Assembly: GCA_023957775.1 (NCBI GenBank)
Contig: JAMLGR010000002.1
Location: forward strand, 186,001-250,000
Source: Fimbriimonadaceae bacterium
Lineage (GTDB): Bacteria > Armatimonadota > Fimbriimonadia > Fimbriimonadales > Fimbriimonadaceae
Direction of reading: 5' to 3'
DNA length: 64,000 bases
Positions 7,601 through 16,761 of this stretch are shown piece by piece; within the stretch, counting starts at the first letter, position 1, and the number at the start of each line of letters is the position of its first letter. The notes beneath the pieces are model-generated. The model did no database searches, was not told the DNA's origin, and was given only the letters and a program-made list of their open reading frames with translations. The translations under genes and the position numbers were made by a program.

Positions 7601-8881
7601 TTACCTTTCAGGAGCCGTTCCAGAGGGCTCGCTGAGAATCCGCAACGAGAGCACCCATCCGCCCACAACGCACAGCGCGCAACCCACGAACGGAGAGTAG
7701 CGGCCAAAGTCCGCGCCAAACACTTGGAGCTTCTCGTAGAGCGCCGCCCCGACCGGGGCGCCGATGATCGCCCCCACGCCCTGGGCCGTCATCACCACGC
7801 CGAGATTGGCGGCTCGTCGGTTGGGATTGATCTCGCTCACGCTGGTCATCCACGCGGGAATGGCGAGCAGGAACCCGATTCCCACCGGGATCGCCCCCAC
7901 GGCCAGCGCGAGCGGGGTCCTCAGCCCTTCGAAGAACGCGCCGAGTGCGATCAGGGTCAATCCACCCGAGCAAAGCCCCAAGCCGAGGTGTACGGCGCGC
8001 ACGCGGCCCAGACGCTCGCCATAGCGGGACATCGGGACGCTGAGCACCGCCATGGCGATGGCGGCTGGAAACACGAGCGCTCCAAACGCGGATTCGCTCA
8101 TGCCGAACTCCTGTTGGGCGAACAGCTTGATGATCGCCATGGGGAACCCGATACCGGCGAAGATCACGACGGCCAGAGCCACGTAGGCGGGAATCTCGCG
8201 CGCGGTCTCGGCGAGCTTGGCCAGCTCGATGCTCGAGTGCTCCGGCGGGGGCAGCCGATGCGCTTGGCCGTCGGGACGCATGAACCGACCGACGGTGATC
8301 GCCACCCCTGCGAACAGGAGCGTGGCGAGAATGAGGCTCGACCACGTGCGTCCCGTGAGGTCGTTCACGATCCCTCCGATCGGGAGCGCCAGCGCGATGC
8401 CAAGCAAGTAGCACACGTTGAGCAGGCTCATCGCCTGCTGCTGCTCGCCTTCGTCCACGGAGTCGGCCATCGCGGCGAAGGTCGCCGGCCAGATCATCGC
8501 CGCGCCCAGCCCGTCCACGACACGCAGGGCCACGAAGAGCAGCGTCTCGTTCGCCCCCAGGTGGTGCGGGACGGCGAGCGAGAGCAGGGGCGTGACGGCG
8601 CACAGGGCAGGGCCGACGACCATCAGCATCTTGCGGCCCACCCGCTCGGCGAGATGGCCCATCGGGCTCTTGAACGCGGCCTCGCTGAGAAGGAACGCCG
8701 TCAGCACGAGGCCGATGGCCGACTCGCCGAATTGCCGGTCGTTCGCCAGATAGACCGGCATGGTCGAGATGTTGAGGACCGCGAACCCGATCTCGGCGAG
8801 CAGAGCCACCGCGAGGAGCCGCAGGACCGGGGGCCGGCGGGTAAGAGGCAACAGCTTGACCGGCGCTTCAGCGGTGGGCAT
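7601..8881 (-). CDS. MFS transporter
   Basis: A 426-residue protein with about twelve hydrophobic segments and the major facilitator loop motif between helices 2 and 3 (GHLAERVGRKMLM). A related loop, MSRYGERLGRVRAV, lies in the second half, as expected from the internal duplication. The general drug/metabolite efflux type is likely, but the substrate is unknown. It is transcribed toward gap with only 15 bases between them, which suggests an operon. The start at 8881 (MPTAEAPVKLL) gives a short cytoplasmic tail before the first helix. Confidence 0.85.
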   Translation of the reverse strand: MPTAEAPVKLLPLTRRPPVLRLLAVALLAEIGFAVLNISTMPVYLANDRQFGESAIGLVLTAFLLSEAAFKSPMGHLAERVGRKMLMVVGPALCAVTPLLSLAVPHHLGANETLLFVALRVVDGLGAAMIWPATFAAMADSVDEGEQQQAMSLLNVCYLLGIALALPIGGIVNDLTGRTWSSLILATLLFAGVAITVGRFMRPDGQAHRLPPPEHSSIELAKLAETAREIPAYVALAVVIFAGIGFPMAIIKLFAQQEFGMSESAFGALVFPAAIAMAVLSVPMSRYGERLGRVRAVHLGLGLCSGGLTLIALGAFFEGLRTPLALAVGAIPVGIGFLLAIPAWMTSVSEINPNRRAANLGVVMTAQGVGAIIGAPVGAALYEKLQVFGADFGRYSPFVGCALCVVGGWVLSLRILSEPSGTAPER

Positions 8882-8985
8882 GGCGGACCATCAGAGCATA
8901 CGCGGAAGACGCCCCACGCGTTGAGCTGGGATGCGGGAGGGGCGGGAGCCGTTGCGTGCCAAGAATGCCTGACCTGGTGCGGAGC

Positions 8986-9008
8986 CCACGCCCGTCGAGC
9001 GGGCGTGG
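8986..9008. repeat. REP-like palindromic element, copy 2
   Basis: The palindrome CCACGCCCG-TCGAG-CGGGCGTGG lies between the MFS gene and the end of rpsI. It shares its core and the following GCACC with the copy at 6.5 kb. Its relation to copies at 59.8-60.0 kb, which have CCGGA or CTGGA in the loop, makes this a dispersed family. Confidence 0.75.
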
Positions 9009-9027
9009 CACCGGGTTCCCTGGGGCC

Positions 9028-9429
9028 TTAGCGCTTGACGAACTGGAAGCCGCGTCGCGCCTTCTTGCGACCGTACTTCTTGCGCTCTTTCACACGGGGA
9101 TCGCGCGTGAGGAATCCGCCGGCGCGCAGAGGCCTGCGGAGTTCGGAATCCATTTCGAGCAGCGCCCGGGCGATGCCGAGCTTGATGGCGCCGGCCTGGC
9201 CCGTGATGCCGCCGCCCTTGGCGCGGACCTTCACGTCGTACCGGCCGTCGAGGCCGAGCTTAACGAGCGGGCTCTGCACCAGGATCTCGAGGACGGGGCG
9301 TCCCAGGTACTCCTTGAAGTCCCGGTCGTTGATGGAGATCGCGCCCTCGCCGGGCGTGACCCAAACCCGGGCGATGGCGCTCTTGCGCCGCCCGGTGCCG
9401 TAGTTCGAATCGATTTTCTTCTTCGCCAT
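9028..9429 (-). CDS. rpsI: 30S ribosomal protein S9
   Basis: At 133 residues it has normal S9 length. Recognised by [15 protein letters not shown] near the N-terminus, [19 protein letters not shown] in the middle, and the very basic tail [18 protein letters not shown] that reaches the ribosomal P site. It follows rplM by 6 bases, the usual rplM-rpsI pair, here fused to the end of the alpha operon behind truA. It is the last gene of the superoperon. A REP-like palindrome follows. Confidence 0.97.
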   Translation of the reverse strand: MAKKKIDSNYGTGRRKSAIARVWVTPGEGAISINDRDFKEYLGRPVLEILVQSPLVKLGLDGRYDVKVRAKGGGITGQAGAIKLGIARALLEMDSELRRPLRAGGFLTRDPRVKERKKYGRKKARRGFQFVKR

Positions 9430-9435
9430 GCTGCG

Positions 9436-9873
9436 TTAGTCCTTCGTCACCTTCAGCGGCTCGGGGTTCTGCGCCGCGTGGGGGTGGTCTGCGCCCGCGT
9501 ACACCTTCAGCTTCTTGATGATCTGATGGCCGAGCTTGGTCTTGGGCGTCATGCCCCAAATTGCCTTTTCAACGAGCTTCGTCGGGTTGGTCTCGAGCAT
9601 TTTGCCTCGCGACACGCTGCGCAGGCCGCCGGGCCAGCCCGTGTGCCAATGGATCAGCTCCTCGCCCTTGTTGCCCGTCAGCACGACCTTCTCCGCATTG
9701 ATCACGACGACGAAGTCGCCGCAGTCCGCGTTGTACGCAAACGTCGGCTTGTGCTTCCCGCGAAGCACCTGCGCCACCTGACCCGCGAGCCGCCCGATGG
9801 GCACGCCGGTGGCATCGACCACAAACCACTTGTGCTCGATGCTTCCTGCCTTAACCGTAGATGTTCTATTCAT
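9436..9873 (-). CDS. rplM: 50S ribosomal protein L13
   Basis: A 145-residue early-assembly protein of the large subunit. Seen from KWFVVDATGVPIGRLAGQVA, GDFVVVINAEKVVLTG and AIWGMTPKTKLGHQIIKKLK, all L13 signatures. The start MNRTSTVKAGS at 9873 was preferred over an in-frame ATG six codons upstream because it gives standard length. It sits between truA and rpsI in one transcription unit. Confidence 0.96.
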   Translation of the reverse strand: MNRTSTVKAGSIEHKWFVVDATGVPIGRLAGQVAQVLRGKHKPTFAYNADCGDFVVVINAEKVVLTGNKGEELIHWHTGWPGGLRSVSRGKMLETNPTKLVEKAIWGMTPKTKLGHQIIKKLKVYAGADHPHAAQNPEPLKVTKD

Positions 9874-9906
9874 CGTATCAACCCAGTCCACTCGTTCAAA
9901 TCGTTT

Positions 9907-10689
9907 CTATCCAGATGCCGTCTCCCGCACGTCGCGCGGATGTCTTCCGTAGCGGATGCGCATCAGGGTCAATCCCTGAGCCGGCAAGACCTCGGGGCCA
10001 TGCCGATCGGCGCGTCCTTGATGGGTGAGCAACTCGGCGATCTCCGCCTCGCTGCGCAAGCCTCGTCCCACCTCGAGCAGTCCGCCCGAGATGCGCCGCA
10101 TCATTCCCCGCAGAAACGCCGTTCCCACGATGTCGATCCGCACTTCCCGTCCCACCCGTTTCACGCGAACGGAAAAGAGCTTGCGGACGGTGTTCAGCAC
10201 GTCCGGCCGAAGCTCCTCGGTGAACGCGCGGAAGTCGTGCTCTCCGACGAGCCGAAGCCCCGTTCGAGCCATCGCCTCGACGTCCAGCGGCTGGTCCCAG
10301 CCATAGGCTGTCCGTTCGATGAACGGGTCGCTCGGCGCGTTCCAGATCCGGTACCGGTAGTGCCGGTCTCTGGCCCAAAAACGGCTGTTGAACGCGTCGT
10401 CCACCTGGACGGAGTCCATCACCGCCACATCTCGGGGGAGGACCCGGTTGAGGACTCCCGCCCAGCGAGGCGGTTCGATCGCCACGTCGCTGTCGAAGTG
10501 GCAAACCTGGCCGCGCGCGTGCGCTCCACTGTCGGTGCGGCTTGCACCCACGATCTCGCAATCCTCGCCCGAGACCCGGCGAACAGCATCTTTCAAAGTG
10601 CCCTGGACGGTTCTCCGTCCAGCCTGTGCGGCCCAGCCGCGAAAATCGGTGCCGTCGTACGCGACGACCAGTTTGATCCGTCTAGTCAA
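9907..10689 (-). CDS. truA: tRNA pseudouridine(38-40) synthase
   Basis: Isomerises uridines at positions 38-40 of the tRNA anticodon arm. The catalytic aspartate is in GASRTDSGAHARGQ, and FLRGMMRRISG is the conserved C-terminal segment. The open frame runs further upstream into rplQ, but the family N-terminus (RRIKLVVAYDGTDFRGW) fits a TTG start at 10689 that overlaps the rplQ stop by 8 bases; this gives 260 residues, the normal size. TruA after rplQ is a common arrangement in Gram-positives and their relatives. Confidence 0.93.
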   Translation of the reverse strand: MTRRIKLVVAYDGTDFRGWAAQAGRRTVQGTLKDAVRRVSGEDCEIVGASRTDSGAHARGQVCHFDSDVAIEPPRWAGVLNRVLPRDVAVMDSVQVDDAFNSRFWARDRHYRYRIWNAPSDPFIERTAYGWDQPLDVEAMARTGLRLVGEHDFRAFTEELRPDVLNTVRKLFSVRVKRVGREVRIDIVGTAFLRGMMRRISGGLLEVGRGLRSEAEIAELLTHQGRADRHGPEVLPAQGLTLMRIRYGRHPRDVRETASG

Positions 10690-11131
10690 CCAACTCCAAG
10701 ACCGCCGAAGGCGCACCGTCTCCGCGCCGTGTGCCGATCTTGGTGAGCCGGGTGTAACCCCCGTTCCGCTCCTTGTAGCGCGGCGCGATGTCGTCGAAGA
10801 GACGCTTGACAAGGTCCTCGCCGTTGATGAGGCTGCGCTCCTGCAGGATCTGGGACTTCTCCATCGCGGTCTTCCCGGCGAGCAGCTTTTCGGGCTTGGC
10901 GCTCGAGGCCGAGTGGCCGACCAGAACCCGGCGCGCGCGCTGCCGCGCCGCGAGGGTGTCCTTCTTGCCCAGCGTGATCATCTTCTCGACGAGCCGTTGC
11001 AGCTCCTTCGCGCGCCCCTGCGTCGTGCGGACGTAGCCGTGCCGGATGAACTGGCGCGTGAGGTTCGTCAGCAGCGCTCGGCGCTGGTCGCTGGGCAGGC
11101 CCAGCTTACGTCGGTCAACAAGGTGTCTCAT
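10682..11131 (-). CDS. rplQ: 50S ribosomal protein L17
   Basis: L17 near the peptide exit tunnel, recognised by the start MRHLVDRRKLGLPSDQRRAL and by TTQGRAKELQRLVEKMITLGKK. At 149 residues it carries an insertion/extension of about 25-30 residues relative to the 120-residue forms, mostly in the region around HSASSAKPEKLLAGK. Its start overlaps the rpoA stop (ATGA-type junction), a sign of translational coupling. Confidence 0.96.
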   Translation of the reverse strand: MRHLVDRRKLGLPSDQRRALLTNLTRQFIRHGYVRTTQGRAKELQRLVEKMITLGKKDTLAARQRARRVLVGHSASSAKPEKLLAGKTAMEKSQILQERSLINGEDLVKRLFDDIAPRYKERNGGYTRLTKIGTRRGDGAPSAVLELVD

Positions 11132-12129
11132 CAGTCGAAATCCTCTTCATCTTCATCGTCCAGCACGTCGAGCGGCCGGTACCCGCCCTTGGGCGGCTTG
11201 AGCTCGAGACCGAACTCCTGCAGCTTGTCCCGCACCTCGACCAGCGACTTCTTGCCGAACCCGCGGATCCCCGTGAGGTCCGACTCGGTGGCCACGGCGA
11301 GCGCCCGAAGCGTCAGCAGACTGGCGCGCCGCAGGCAGTTGAACGTCCGCTGCGAGAAGTCCAGCTCCTCGATCCGCTTGTCGGGGATGTTCAGGATGTT
11401 CTCGGGAATCTCCTCTCCCTCGTCCGGTCCGTCGTCGTAACCGGCTTCGCCGAGATCGAAGAACATGCGGAAATACTTGTCCAGGATGTGCGCCGACTGC
11501 GACAACGCGTCGTTCGGAACCACCGCGCCGTTGGTCGTGATCTCGAGCACGAGCCGCTCGAAGTCCGTCCGCATGCCCACGCGCGTCTGCTCGACGGTGT
11601 AGCTCACCTTGCGGACCGGCGTGTACTGCGCGCCGACGGGAATCACGCCGATGATGCCTCGGTACTTCTCCTGCTTCTCAGGAAGCACGTAGCCGGTGCC
11701 CCATCCCACGTACAGCTCCATCGACAGGCTGCCCTTGGGGTCGCTCGCCGTGCAGAGATACGCCTCGGGGTTCACGATCTCGAGTCCCGGAGGGCACACG
11801 ACGTCGGCGCCGGTGACCCGGCCCGCCCCCTGCACGTCGATGCGCAGCGTCTGGTCCTCGGCCGGCAGGGCATCCTCGTAGGTCATCCGGATCGCGAGAT
11901 TCTTGAGGTTGAGCAACAGCTCGGTGGTGTCCTCTTTGACGCCGGGGATCGGTGCGAACTCGTGGAAGACCTTGTCGATCCGGACGGCGCTGACCGCCGC
12001 GCCCTGGATCGAGCTGAGCAGCACGCGCCGCAGCGCGTTGCCGATCGTCTGGCCGTACCCGCGCTCGAGGGGCTCGAGCACGAACGTGCCTTTCTCCGAG
12101 GAAATGTCAAGGGTGGAAATGTGTGGCAT
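11131..12129 (-). CDS. rpoA: DNA-directed RNA polymerase alpha subunit
   Basis: A 332-residue assembly platform of RNA polymerase. The N-terminal dimerisation domain is recognised by EPLERGYGQTIGNALRRVLLSS and VEQTRVGMRTDFERLVLEI. A linker with many acidic residues (about 233-250) leads to the C-terminal domain with the helix-hairpin-helix LTGIRGFGKKSLVEVRDKL, which binds UP elements and activators. The gene is 12 bases behind rpsK. In most bacteria rpsD sits between rpsK and rpoA; here it is absent. Confidence 0.98.
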   Translation of the reverse strand: MPHISTLDISSEKGTFVLEPLERGYGQTIGNALRRVLLSSIQGAAVSAVRIDKVFHEFAPIPGVKEDTTELLLNLKNLAIRMTYEDALPAEDQTLRIDVQGAGRVTGADVVCPPGLEIVNPEAYLCTASDPKGSLSMELYVGWGTGYVLPEKQEKYRGIIGVIPVGAQYTPVRKVSYTVEQTRVGMRTDFERLVLEITTNGAVVPNDALSQSAHILDKYFRMFFDLGEAGYDDGPDEGEEIPENILNIPDKRIEELDFSQRTFNCLRRASLLTLRALAVATESDLTGIRGFGKKSLVEVRDKLQEFGLELKPPKGGYRPLDVLDDEDEEDFD

Positions 12130-12141
12130 CTTTGAACTCGC

Positions 12142-12534
12142 TCAGACTCGGCGGCGCTTCGGCGGCCGGCATCCGTTGTGGGGCAGGGGGGTCACGTCGC
12201 AGATGGAACTGACCTCGAGGCCCGACGCCTGAAGGCTGCGCACCGCGGTCTCTCGGCCGGATCCGGGGCCGCAAACCCGCACGTCCACCTTGCGCAGGCC
12301 GTGCTCCTGGGCCTTGCGCGAGGCGTTCTCCGCGGCGACCTGCGCCGCGAACGGGGTGCCCTTGCGGCTCCCCTTGAAGTTCACCGAACCCGCGCTCGCC
12401 CAACTCAGCACGGCGCCCTGCGGGTCCGTGATCGTGACGATCGTGTTGTTGAACGACGCGTGGATGTGCGCGACGCCAGCCGGCACGTTCTTCTTCTCTT
12501 TCTGCTTGCCTTTGGAAACTTGCTTTCTTGCCAT
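12142..12534 (-). CDS. rpsK: 30S ribosomal protein S11
   Basis: S11 of the small-subunit platform, 130 residues. Diagnostic segments are [40 protein letters not shown] and the C-terminal [18 protein letters not shown]. It lies 21 bases behind rpsM and just ahead of rpoA in the alpha operon. The lysine-rich start ([14 protein letters not shown]) is normal. Confidence 0.98.
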   Translation of the reverse strand: MARKQVSKGKQKEKKNVPAGVAHIHASFNNTIVTITDPQGAVLSWASAGSVNFKGSRKGTPFAAQVAAENASRKAQEHGLRKVDVRVCGPGSGRETAVRSLQASGLEVSSICDVTPLPHNGCRPPKRRRV

Positions 12535-12555
12535 GGTGTGCCCGGGTGTCCCGCG

Positions 12556-12933
12556 TTACTTCTTCGCCTTCTTCTTGCCGGCCACAGTCTTCGGCTTGCC
12601 CTTGCGGGTGCGCGCGTTGTGGCGGGTGTTCTGGCCGCGCGTCGGCAGGCCGCGCCGATGGCGCAACCCGCGGTAGGAGCCGATTTCGATCAGCCGGCGG
12701 GTGTTCGAGTTCACCTCGCGACGAAGATCGCCCTCGACCTGATAGTCGCGGTCGATGATCTCGCGCAAATGCCCGATCTCAGCCTCGGAGAGGTCCTTGA
12801 CGCGAGCGCGTGGATCCACGCCCGCCTTTTCAATCACCTCGCCCGCGGTCTTCAACCCGAGCCCGTAGATCAACGGAAGCGCGTAAAGAATCGCCTTTTC
12901 GCGCGGAAGGTCAACGCCTGCAATACGTGCCAT
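12556..12933 (-). CDS. rpsM: 30S ribosomal protein S13
   Basis: S13 at the head of the 30S subunit, contacting the P-site tRNA and L5. The start [12 protein letters not shown] and the segment [20 protein letters not shown] are diagnostic, and the basic tail [14 protein letters not shown] is typical. At 125 residues it is full length. It follows rpmJ by 18 bases. Confidence 0.98.
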   Translation of the reverse strand: MARIAGVDLPREKAILYALPLIYGLGLKTAGEVIEKAGVDPRARVKDLSEAEIGHLREIIDRDYQVEGDLRREVNSNTRRLIEIGSYRGLRHRRGLPTRGQNTRHNARTRKGKPKTVAGKKKAKK

Positions 12934-12951
12934 AAATCTCTAACTACCCCG

Positions 12952-13065
12952 TCAGCCTTGTCGCTGCTTGTGCTTCGCGTTCGAGCACAGAACCCTCACC
13001 ACGCCCTTGCGCTTGATGATCTTGCACTTGTCGCACATTTTTTTAACACTGGCCCGAACTTTCAT
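12952..13065 (-). CDS. rpmJ: 50S ribosomal protein L36
   Basis: A very short gene: [19 protein letters not shown] followed by [18 protein letters not shown], 37 residues, with the zinc ligands C-x2-C, C and H of the zinc-binding L36 form. A second in-frame ATG six bases upstream (13071) would add Met-Ser and is less usual. It is the expected gene between infA and rpsM. A TATAAT box lies about 100 bases upstream. Confidence 0.95.
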   Translation of the reverse strand: MKVRASVKKMCDKCKIIKRKGVVRVLCSNAKHKQRQG

Positions 13066-13134
13066 CGACATTTCACCTTGCTGGATCGTCCTTGGACATA
13101 GGGGTGACGCACGCGTGCGCACCCATGGCCGGAA

Positions 13135-13162
13135 AATCCGACTGACGCAAGATCGGATTATA
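13135..13162 (-). promoter_or_regulatory. Possible internal promoter and hairpin before rpmJ
   Basis: Reading on the minus strand, a TATAAT box occupies 13162-13157. It overlaps the left arm of an AATCCGA/TCGGATT hairpin (13135-13159) that is followed by a short T run. The 163-base infA-rpmJ spacer is the longest inside the superoperon, so a start or attenuation point here is plausible. The -35 is weak. Confidence 0.4.
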
Positions 13163-13228
13163 CCTAAGCCCGCGGCGGTTCGCTAGGGTTTTTCTTCGAA
13201 CGTGCGTCTCGTTCGGCCGCTCGGGCGG

Positions 13229-13495
13229 CTACTTGTAGCGGTAGACGATGCGACCCCGCGTGAGATCGTAGGGCGAGAGCTCCACGCGAACCCGGTCGCC
13301 GGGAAGGATGCGGATGTAGAACATGCGCATCTTGCCGCTTACGTGCGCCAGGAGTTCGTGGTCTCCCTCGTCCAACTTCACGCGAAAGCGGGCGTTGGGC
13401 AGATTCTCGAGGACGACGCCCTCGACTTCGATGCCCTTTTCCTTCTCGATCTCGGGTTGTTGCTTCTTCTTCTTCGGTGGTTTCCTTCTTGCCAT
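13229..13495 (-). CDS. infA: Translation initiation factor IF-1 with basic N-terminal extension
   Basis: A single OB-fold factor that occupies the ribosomal A site during initiation. The core [20 protein letters not shown] to RGRIVYRYK is a normal ~70-residue IF-1. About 18 extra residues precede it, rich in lysine ([19 protein letters not shown]); standard IF-1 begins MAKE or similar. No later ATG would give a standard start, so the extension is likely real. It lies between map and rpmJ, its usual neighbours. Confidence 0.94.
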   Translation of the reverse strand: MARRKPPKKKKQQPEIEKEKGIEVEGVVLENLPNARFRVKLDEGDHELLAHVSGKMRMFYIRILPGDRVRVELSPYDLTRGRIVYRYK

Positions 13496-13535
13496 CCAAT
13501 CTCCTGGGCGCGCTCGGCGCCCACTGCTCCCTAGG

Positions 13536-14285
13536 CTACTCCAATGTGAGGATCTCGGGTCCGTTTCGCGTGATCGCCACCGTGTGCTCGAAGTGCGCGG
13601 AAAGGCTCCCGTCCGCCGACTTCATGGTCCACCCGTCCGGCATCGTCGTCACGCGCCACGTCCCGGCGTTGACCATGGGCTCGATGCAGATCGTGGTGCC
13701 CTCGCGCAGGACCGGGCCCTTACCCGCCCTCCCGAAATTCGGGACGCTCGGCTCCTCGTGGAGCGACCGACCGATCCCGTGCCCCACGAGATCGCGCACC
13801 ACCGCGTAACCGTTGGACTCGACGTACTTCTGAACCGCGGCCGAGATATCGCCGACGCGCGCGCCGACCCGCGCCTTCGCGATGCCCTGGAACAGCGCCT
13901 CCTGCGATACGTTGAGCAGTCGCTGCGCGTCCTGGCTGATGGCGCCCACCGCGTAGGTCCACGCACCGTCGGCGTGCCAGCCGTCGAGGATCACTCCGAA
14001 GTCGAGGCCGACGATGTCCCCCTCCTGGAGCGGCGTCGCGTCGGGGATGCCGTGCACGACCACGTCGTTGACCGAGATGCAAGCCGCGTTCGGAAAGCCG
14101 CGATACCCTTTGAAGCTCGGAATTCCGCCCGCCTCTCGGATCAAGCGCTCGGCCAGCTCGTCGAGCTGTTGCGGCGTCGAGCTGCCGGCGACGATCGCTT
14201 CGGAGACCACGCGCTGCGTGCGGGCGACCACCCGGCCGGCCGCACGCATCTTCTCGATTTCGGACTGCTTCTTCAGCAGGATCAT
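13536..14285 (-). CDS. map: Type I methionine aminopeptidase
   Basis: Removes the initiator methionine from new proteins in the cytoplasm. The metal ligands are visible as D in [18 protein letters not shown] (two aspartates), H in [14 protein letters not shown] in CIEPMVNAG and E in [10 protein letters not shown]. The start [13 protein letters not shown] at 14285 overlaps the adk stop by four bases (ATGA), which argues for it over the long upstream extension of the frame. 249 residues, normal size. Confidence 0.97.
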   Translation of the reverse strand: MILLKKQSEIEKMRAAGRVVARTQRVVSEAIVAGSSTPQQLDELAERLIREAGGIPSFKGYRGFPNAACISVNDVVVHGIPDATPLQEGDIVGLDFGVILDGWHADGAWTYAVGAISQDAQRLLNVSQEALFQGIAKARVGARVGDISAAVQKYVESNGYAVVRDLVGHGIGRSLHEEPSVPNFGRAGKGPVLREGTTICIEPMVNAGTWRVTTMPDGWTMKSADGSLSAHFEHTVAITRNGPEILTLE

Positions 14286-14929
14286 CGGGCGGAACCGTCC
14301 ACGATGCGCTCGTACACCAATTCCGGCCCCTCGTCGGCCGACACGCGATGGAGCTTTCCAAGCCGTTCGTAATGCTCGATCACCGGGGCGGTGTTCTGGT
14401 GGAACACCCGCAGCCGTTCGCGGATGGTCTCCGGCTGATCGTCGGAACGCACGAACAACGGGCCGTTGCATTTGTCGCACAGCCCCTCGCGCTTGGGAGG
14501 TTTGGTGCTCGAATGGTAGATCTCGCCGCACTTGGTGCATCCCATCCGTCCGCCGAGGCGTTGCACGACGACGTCCTCGTCCACCTCGAGGCTCACGACG
14601 CGGTCGATGTCCATGTCCATCTCGGCGAGCATCTCGTCGAGCGCCTCGGCCTGCTTCTCCGTGCGGGGAAAGCCGTCGAGCACGAAGCCCTTCTTGCGCA
14701 CCTCGTCGCTGCGGATGCGCTTGGCCATCATCTCGATGGTGACGCCGTTGGGGACAAGCTCGCCGTGGTCGATGTACCGCTTGGCGAGCCGGCCCAGATC
14801 CGTGTCCGCCTCGATCTCCGAACGGAAGATCGTGCCCGAAGAGAGCGGCTTGAGCCCAAGCCGCTCTTCAAGAAGCGCCGCTTGAGTTCCCTTTCCCACA
14901 CCCGGAGGCCCAATCAAAATCAGCCGCAT
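14282..14929 (-). CDS. adk: Adenylate kinase with zinc-binding lid
   Basis: Interconverts ATP + AMP and 2 ADP. The P-loop is LIGPPGVGKGTQAA, the AMP-binding segment is LDGFPRTEKQAEAL, and the lid holds two CxxC pairs (GCTKCGEIYH and GLCDKCNGP) that mark the zinc-bound, Gram-positive-like form. The start MRLILIGPPG at 14929 is preferred over ATG 14950, which would add seven residues before the beta strand. It follows secY and is coupled to map by a 4-base overlap. Confidence 0.97.
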   Translation of the reverse strand: MRLILIGPPGVGKGTQAALLEERLGLKPLSSGTIFRSEIEADTDLGRLAKRYIDHGELVPNGVTIEMMAKRIRSDEVRKKGFVLDGFPRTEKQAEALDEMLAEMDMDIDRVVSLEVDEDVVVQRLGGRMGCTKCGEIYHSSTKPPKREGLCDKCNGPLFVRSDDQPETIRERLRVFHQNTAPVIEHYERLGKLHRVSADEGPELVYERIVDGSAR

Positions 14930-14940
14930 CGATCTCCCAA

Positions 14941-14958
14941 CACTCAACACTCAACGCT
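14941..14958. repeat. Heptamer short tandem repeat ACACTCA
   Basis: About two and a half copies of ACACTCA lie in the 51-base spacer between secY and adk. The array is short, but it belongs with the other 7-base arrays in this window. Confidence 0.45.
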
Positions 14959-14980
14959 AGGCACTGGCGGGCAACCCCGC

Positions 14981-16321
14981 CTATTGCCCGTAGTGCTTCA
15001 TCAATAGGCTCGCCTCGATCTGGCGCATGGTCTCGAGCGCCACGCTCACCATGATGAGCAGCGACGTGCCGCCGATGATGCTGATCGCCTGGATGCCCGT
15101 GAGCGACCACGCGACGTACTGGATCAACGCGACGAAGGCCAAGAACCCCGCACCGGCGATCGTGATCCGCGAGATGACCCCGTCCAGAAAGTCTCGGGTT
15201 TGTTTGCCCGGCCGAACACCCGGGATAAACGAGCCCCCCCGCTTCAGGTTGTCGCTGATGTCGTCCACGTTGAACTGGATCGCCGTGTAGAAGTAGGTGA
15301 AGAAGAAGATGAGCGCCGTGTAGACGACCGATGCCACCAAACCTTTGGGGAACGGCGACGCGGGGTTGAGCCACGAACCGATCTCGATCAGGGTGAGGTG
15401 GATCGGACTCGTCGGAGCGAACATCGACGCGAACTGCTGCGGGATGTAGATCAACGAAACCGCAAAGATCAGAGGGATCACGCCCGCCATCACGACCGAG
15501 AGCGGCAGATAGCTGGTCTGCCCACCCATCATCTTCGTGCCCACGACGCGCCTCATGTGCTGGATGGGAATTCGGCGCTGGGAGATCGTGAAGAGCACGA
15601 TCAGCCACGTCGTTCCCAGGAACAGGAGAAGCAGCAGCCCGAGCTGCCACCACTGCGCGAAGCCCTCCTGGTAGGCGCCCCACACCTGACGCACCTGGTT
15701 GGGAAGCGAAAGGATGATGCCGGCGAAGATCATCAGCGACACGCCGTTGCCGATGCCCTTCTCGCTGATCTGCTCGCCGAGCCACAGCACGAACATCGCG
15801 CCCGAGGTCCAGAAGAGCACCACCGTGAACTTGATGAACATCGTCTGCGCCTCGGGAGGAAGCGCCTGGTTCAGCAAACCGATGAGGCCGAGGCTCTGGA
15901 ACACGCAAAGCACGATCGTGAGCATGCGGGTGCGCTTGTTCTGCTGCCGCCGCGCGTACTCGCCGCCCTCCTTGAGCTCCTGCTTCCAAGACGGATACGC
16001 CTGGGTGAGGATCTGCATGATGATCGACGCCGTGATGTACGGGTTCATGCCCAGCGCGAAGATCGACAGACGGCGAAGGCCGCCTCCGCCGAACACGTCC
16101 AGCAACTGGAAGAACGGAAGGTTGAGCTGCTTCACCCGCTCGGTGAGTTCGGCGCTGCTGATGCCCGGAATGGGAACGGGGACGTTGATTCCAAGGGCGA
16201 AGACAGCGAACATCCCCATGACGAACAGCAGCTTGCGCCGCAGCTCCTCGTCGGCCCACGCCTGACGGAGGGTCTCCATCAGGGGCATGCTCAGATTCTT
16301 ATCGCTGCCGCCCGCAAGCAT
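14981..16321 (-). CDS. secY: Preprotein translocase subunit SecY
   Basis: The channel of the Sec translocase, 446 residues with ten membrane helices. Conserved points are ALGINVPVPIPGI in the plug region, ALGMNPYITASIIMQILT and PFPKGLVASVVYTALIFFFT. The cytoplasmic loop KRGGSFIPGVRPGKQT is the SecA/ribosome contact region. It starts on the stop codon of rplO (one-base overlap), the normal spc-operon coupling, and is followed by adk. Confidence 0.97.
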   Translation of the reverse strand: MLAGGSDKNLSMPLMETLRQAWADEELRRKLLFVMGMFAVFALGINVPVPIPGISSAELTERVKQLNLPFFQLLDVFGGGGLRRLSIFALGMNPYITASIIMQILTQAYPSWKQELKEGGEYARRQQNKRTRMLTIVLCVFQSLGLIGLLNQALPPEAQTMFIKFTVVLFWTSGAMFVLWLGEQISEKGIGNGVSLMIFAGIILSLPNQVRQVWGAYQEGFAQWWQLGLLLLLFLGTTWLIVLFTISQRRIPIQHMRRVVGTKMMGGQTSYLPLSVVMAGVIPLIFAVSLIYIPQQFASMFAPTSPIHLTLIEIGSWLNPASPFPKGLVASVVYTALIFFFTYFYTAIQFNVDDISDNLKRGGSFIPGVRPGKQTRDFLDGVISRITIAGAGFLAFVALIQYVAWSLTGIQAISIIGGTSLLIMVSVALETMRQIEASLLMKHYGQ

Positions 16322-16761
16322 TAGAGTGTGACCGCCTGCCCTTTGGCACCCTCGATCGCGGCTTGCGCCGCTTTGCTGAACTTGTGCGCGTGGACCGTCA
16401 GCTTCTTCTTCAGTTCGCCGAACGCAAGGACCTTGACGCCGTCCTTGATTCCGGGAATGATGCCGATGGCCATCAGCTTCTCGGGAGTCACCTCGTCGCC
16501 CGACTCGAACAGCCGCTCGAGATCGTCGAGGTTCACGATGGCGAACTCCTTGTGGTTGACGTTCCGAAAGCCCTTCTTGACGGGCAAACGGCGCTGGATC
16601 GGCGTCTGGCCACCCTCGAAGTTGGGGTGGATCTGGCGCCGCGCCTTCTGGCCCTTCGTTCCGCGCGTGCAGGTCTTGCCGGTGCCGCTGCCGATGCCGC
16701 GGCCGACGCGACGCTTGCGGGTCGTGCTTCCGTCGGGCGGACTCACTTTGTGCAAACTCAC
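16321..16761 (-). CDS. rplO: 50S ribosomal protein L15
   Basis: At 146 residues this is a standard L15. The glycine-rich basic N-terminus [20 protein letters not shown] and the conserved [18 protein letters not shown] identify it. It overlaps the end of rpmD by 4 bases and the start of secY by 1 base, so the three are translationally coupled. Confidence 0.97.
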   Translation of the reverse strand: MSLHKVSPPDGSTTRKRRVGRGIGSGTGKTCTRGTKGQKARRQIHPNFEGGQTPIQRRLPVKKGFRNVNHKEFAIVNLDDLERLFESGDEVTPEKLMAIGIIPGIKDGVKVLAFGELKKKLTVHAHKFSKAAQAAIEGAKGQAVTL

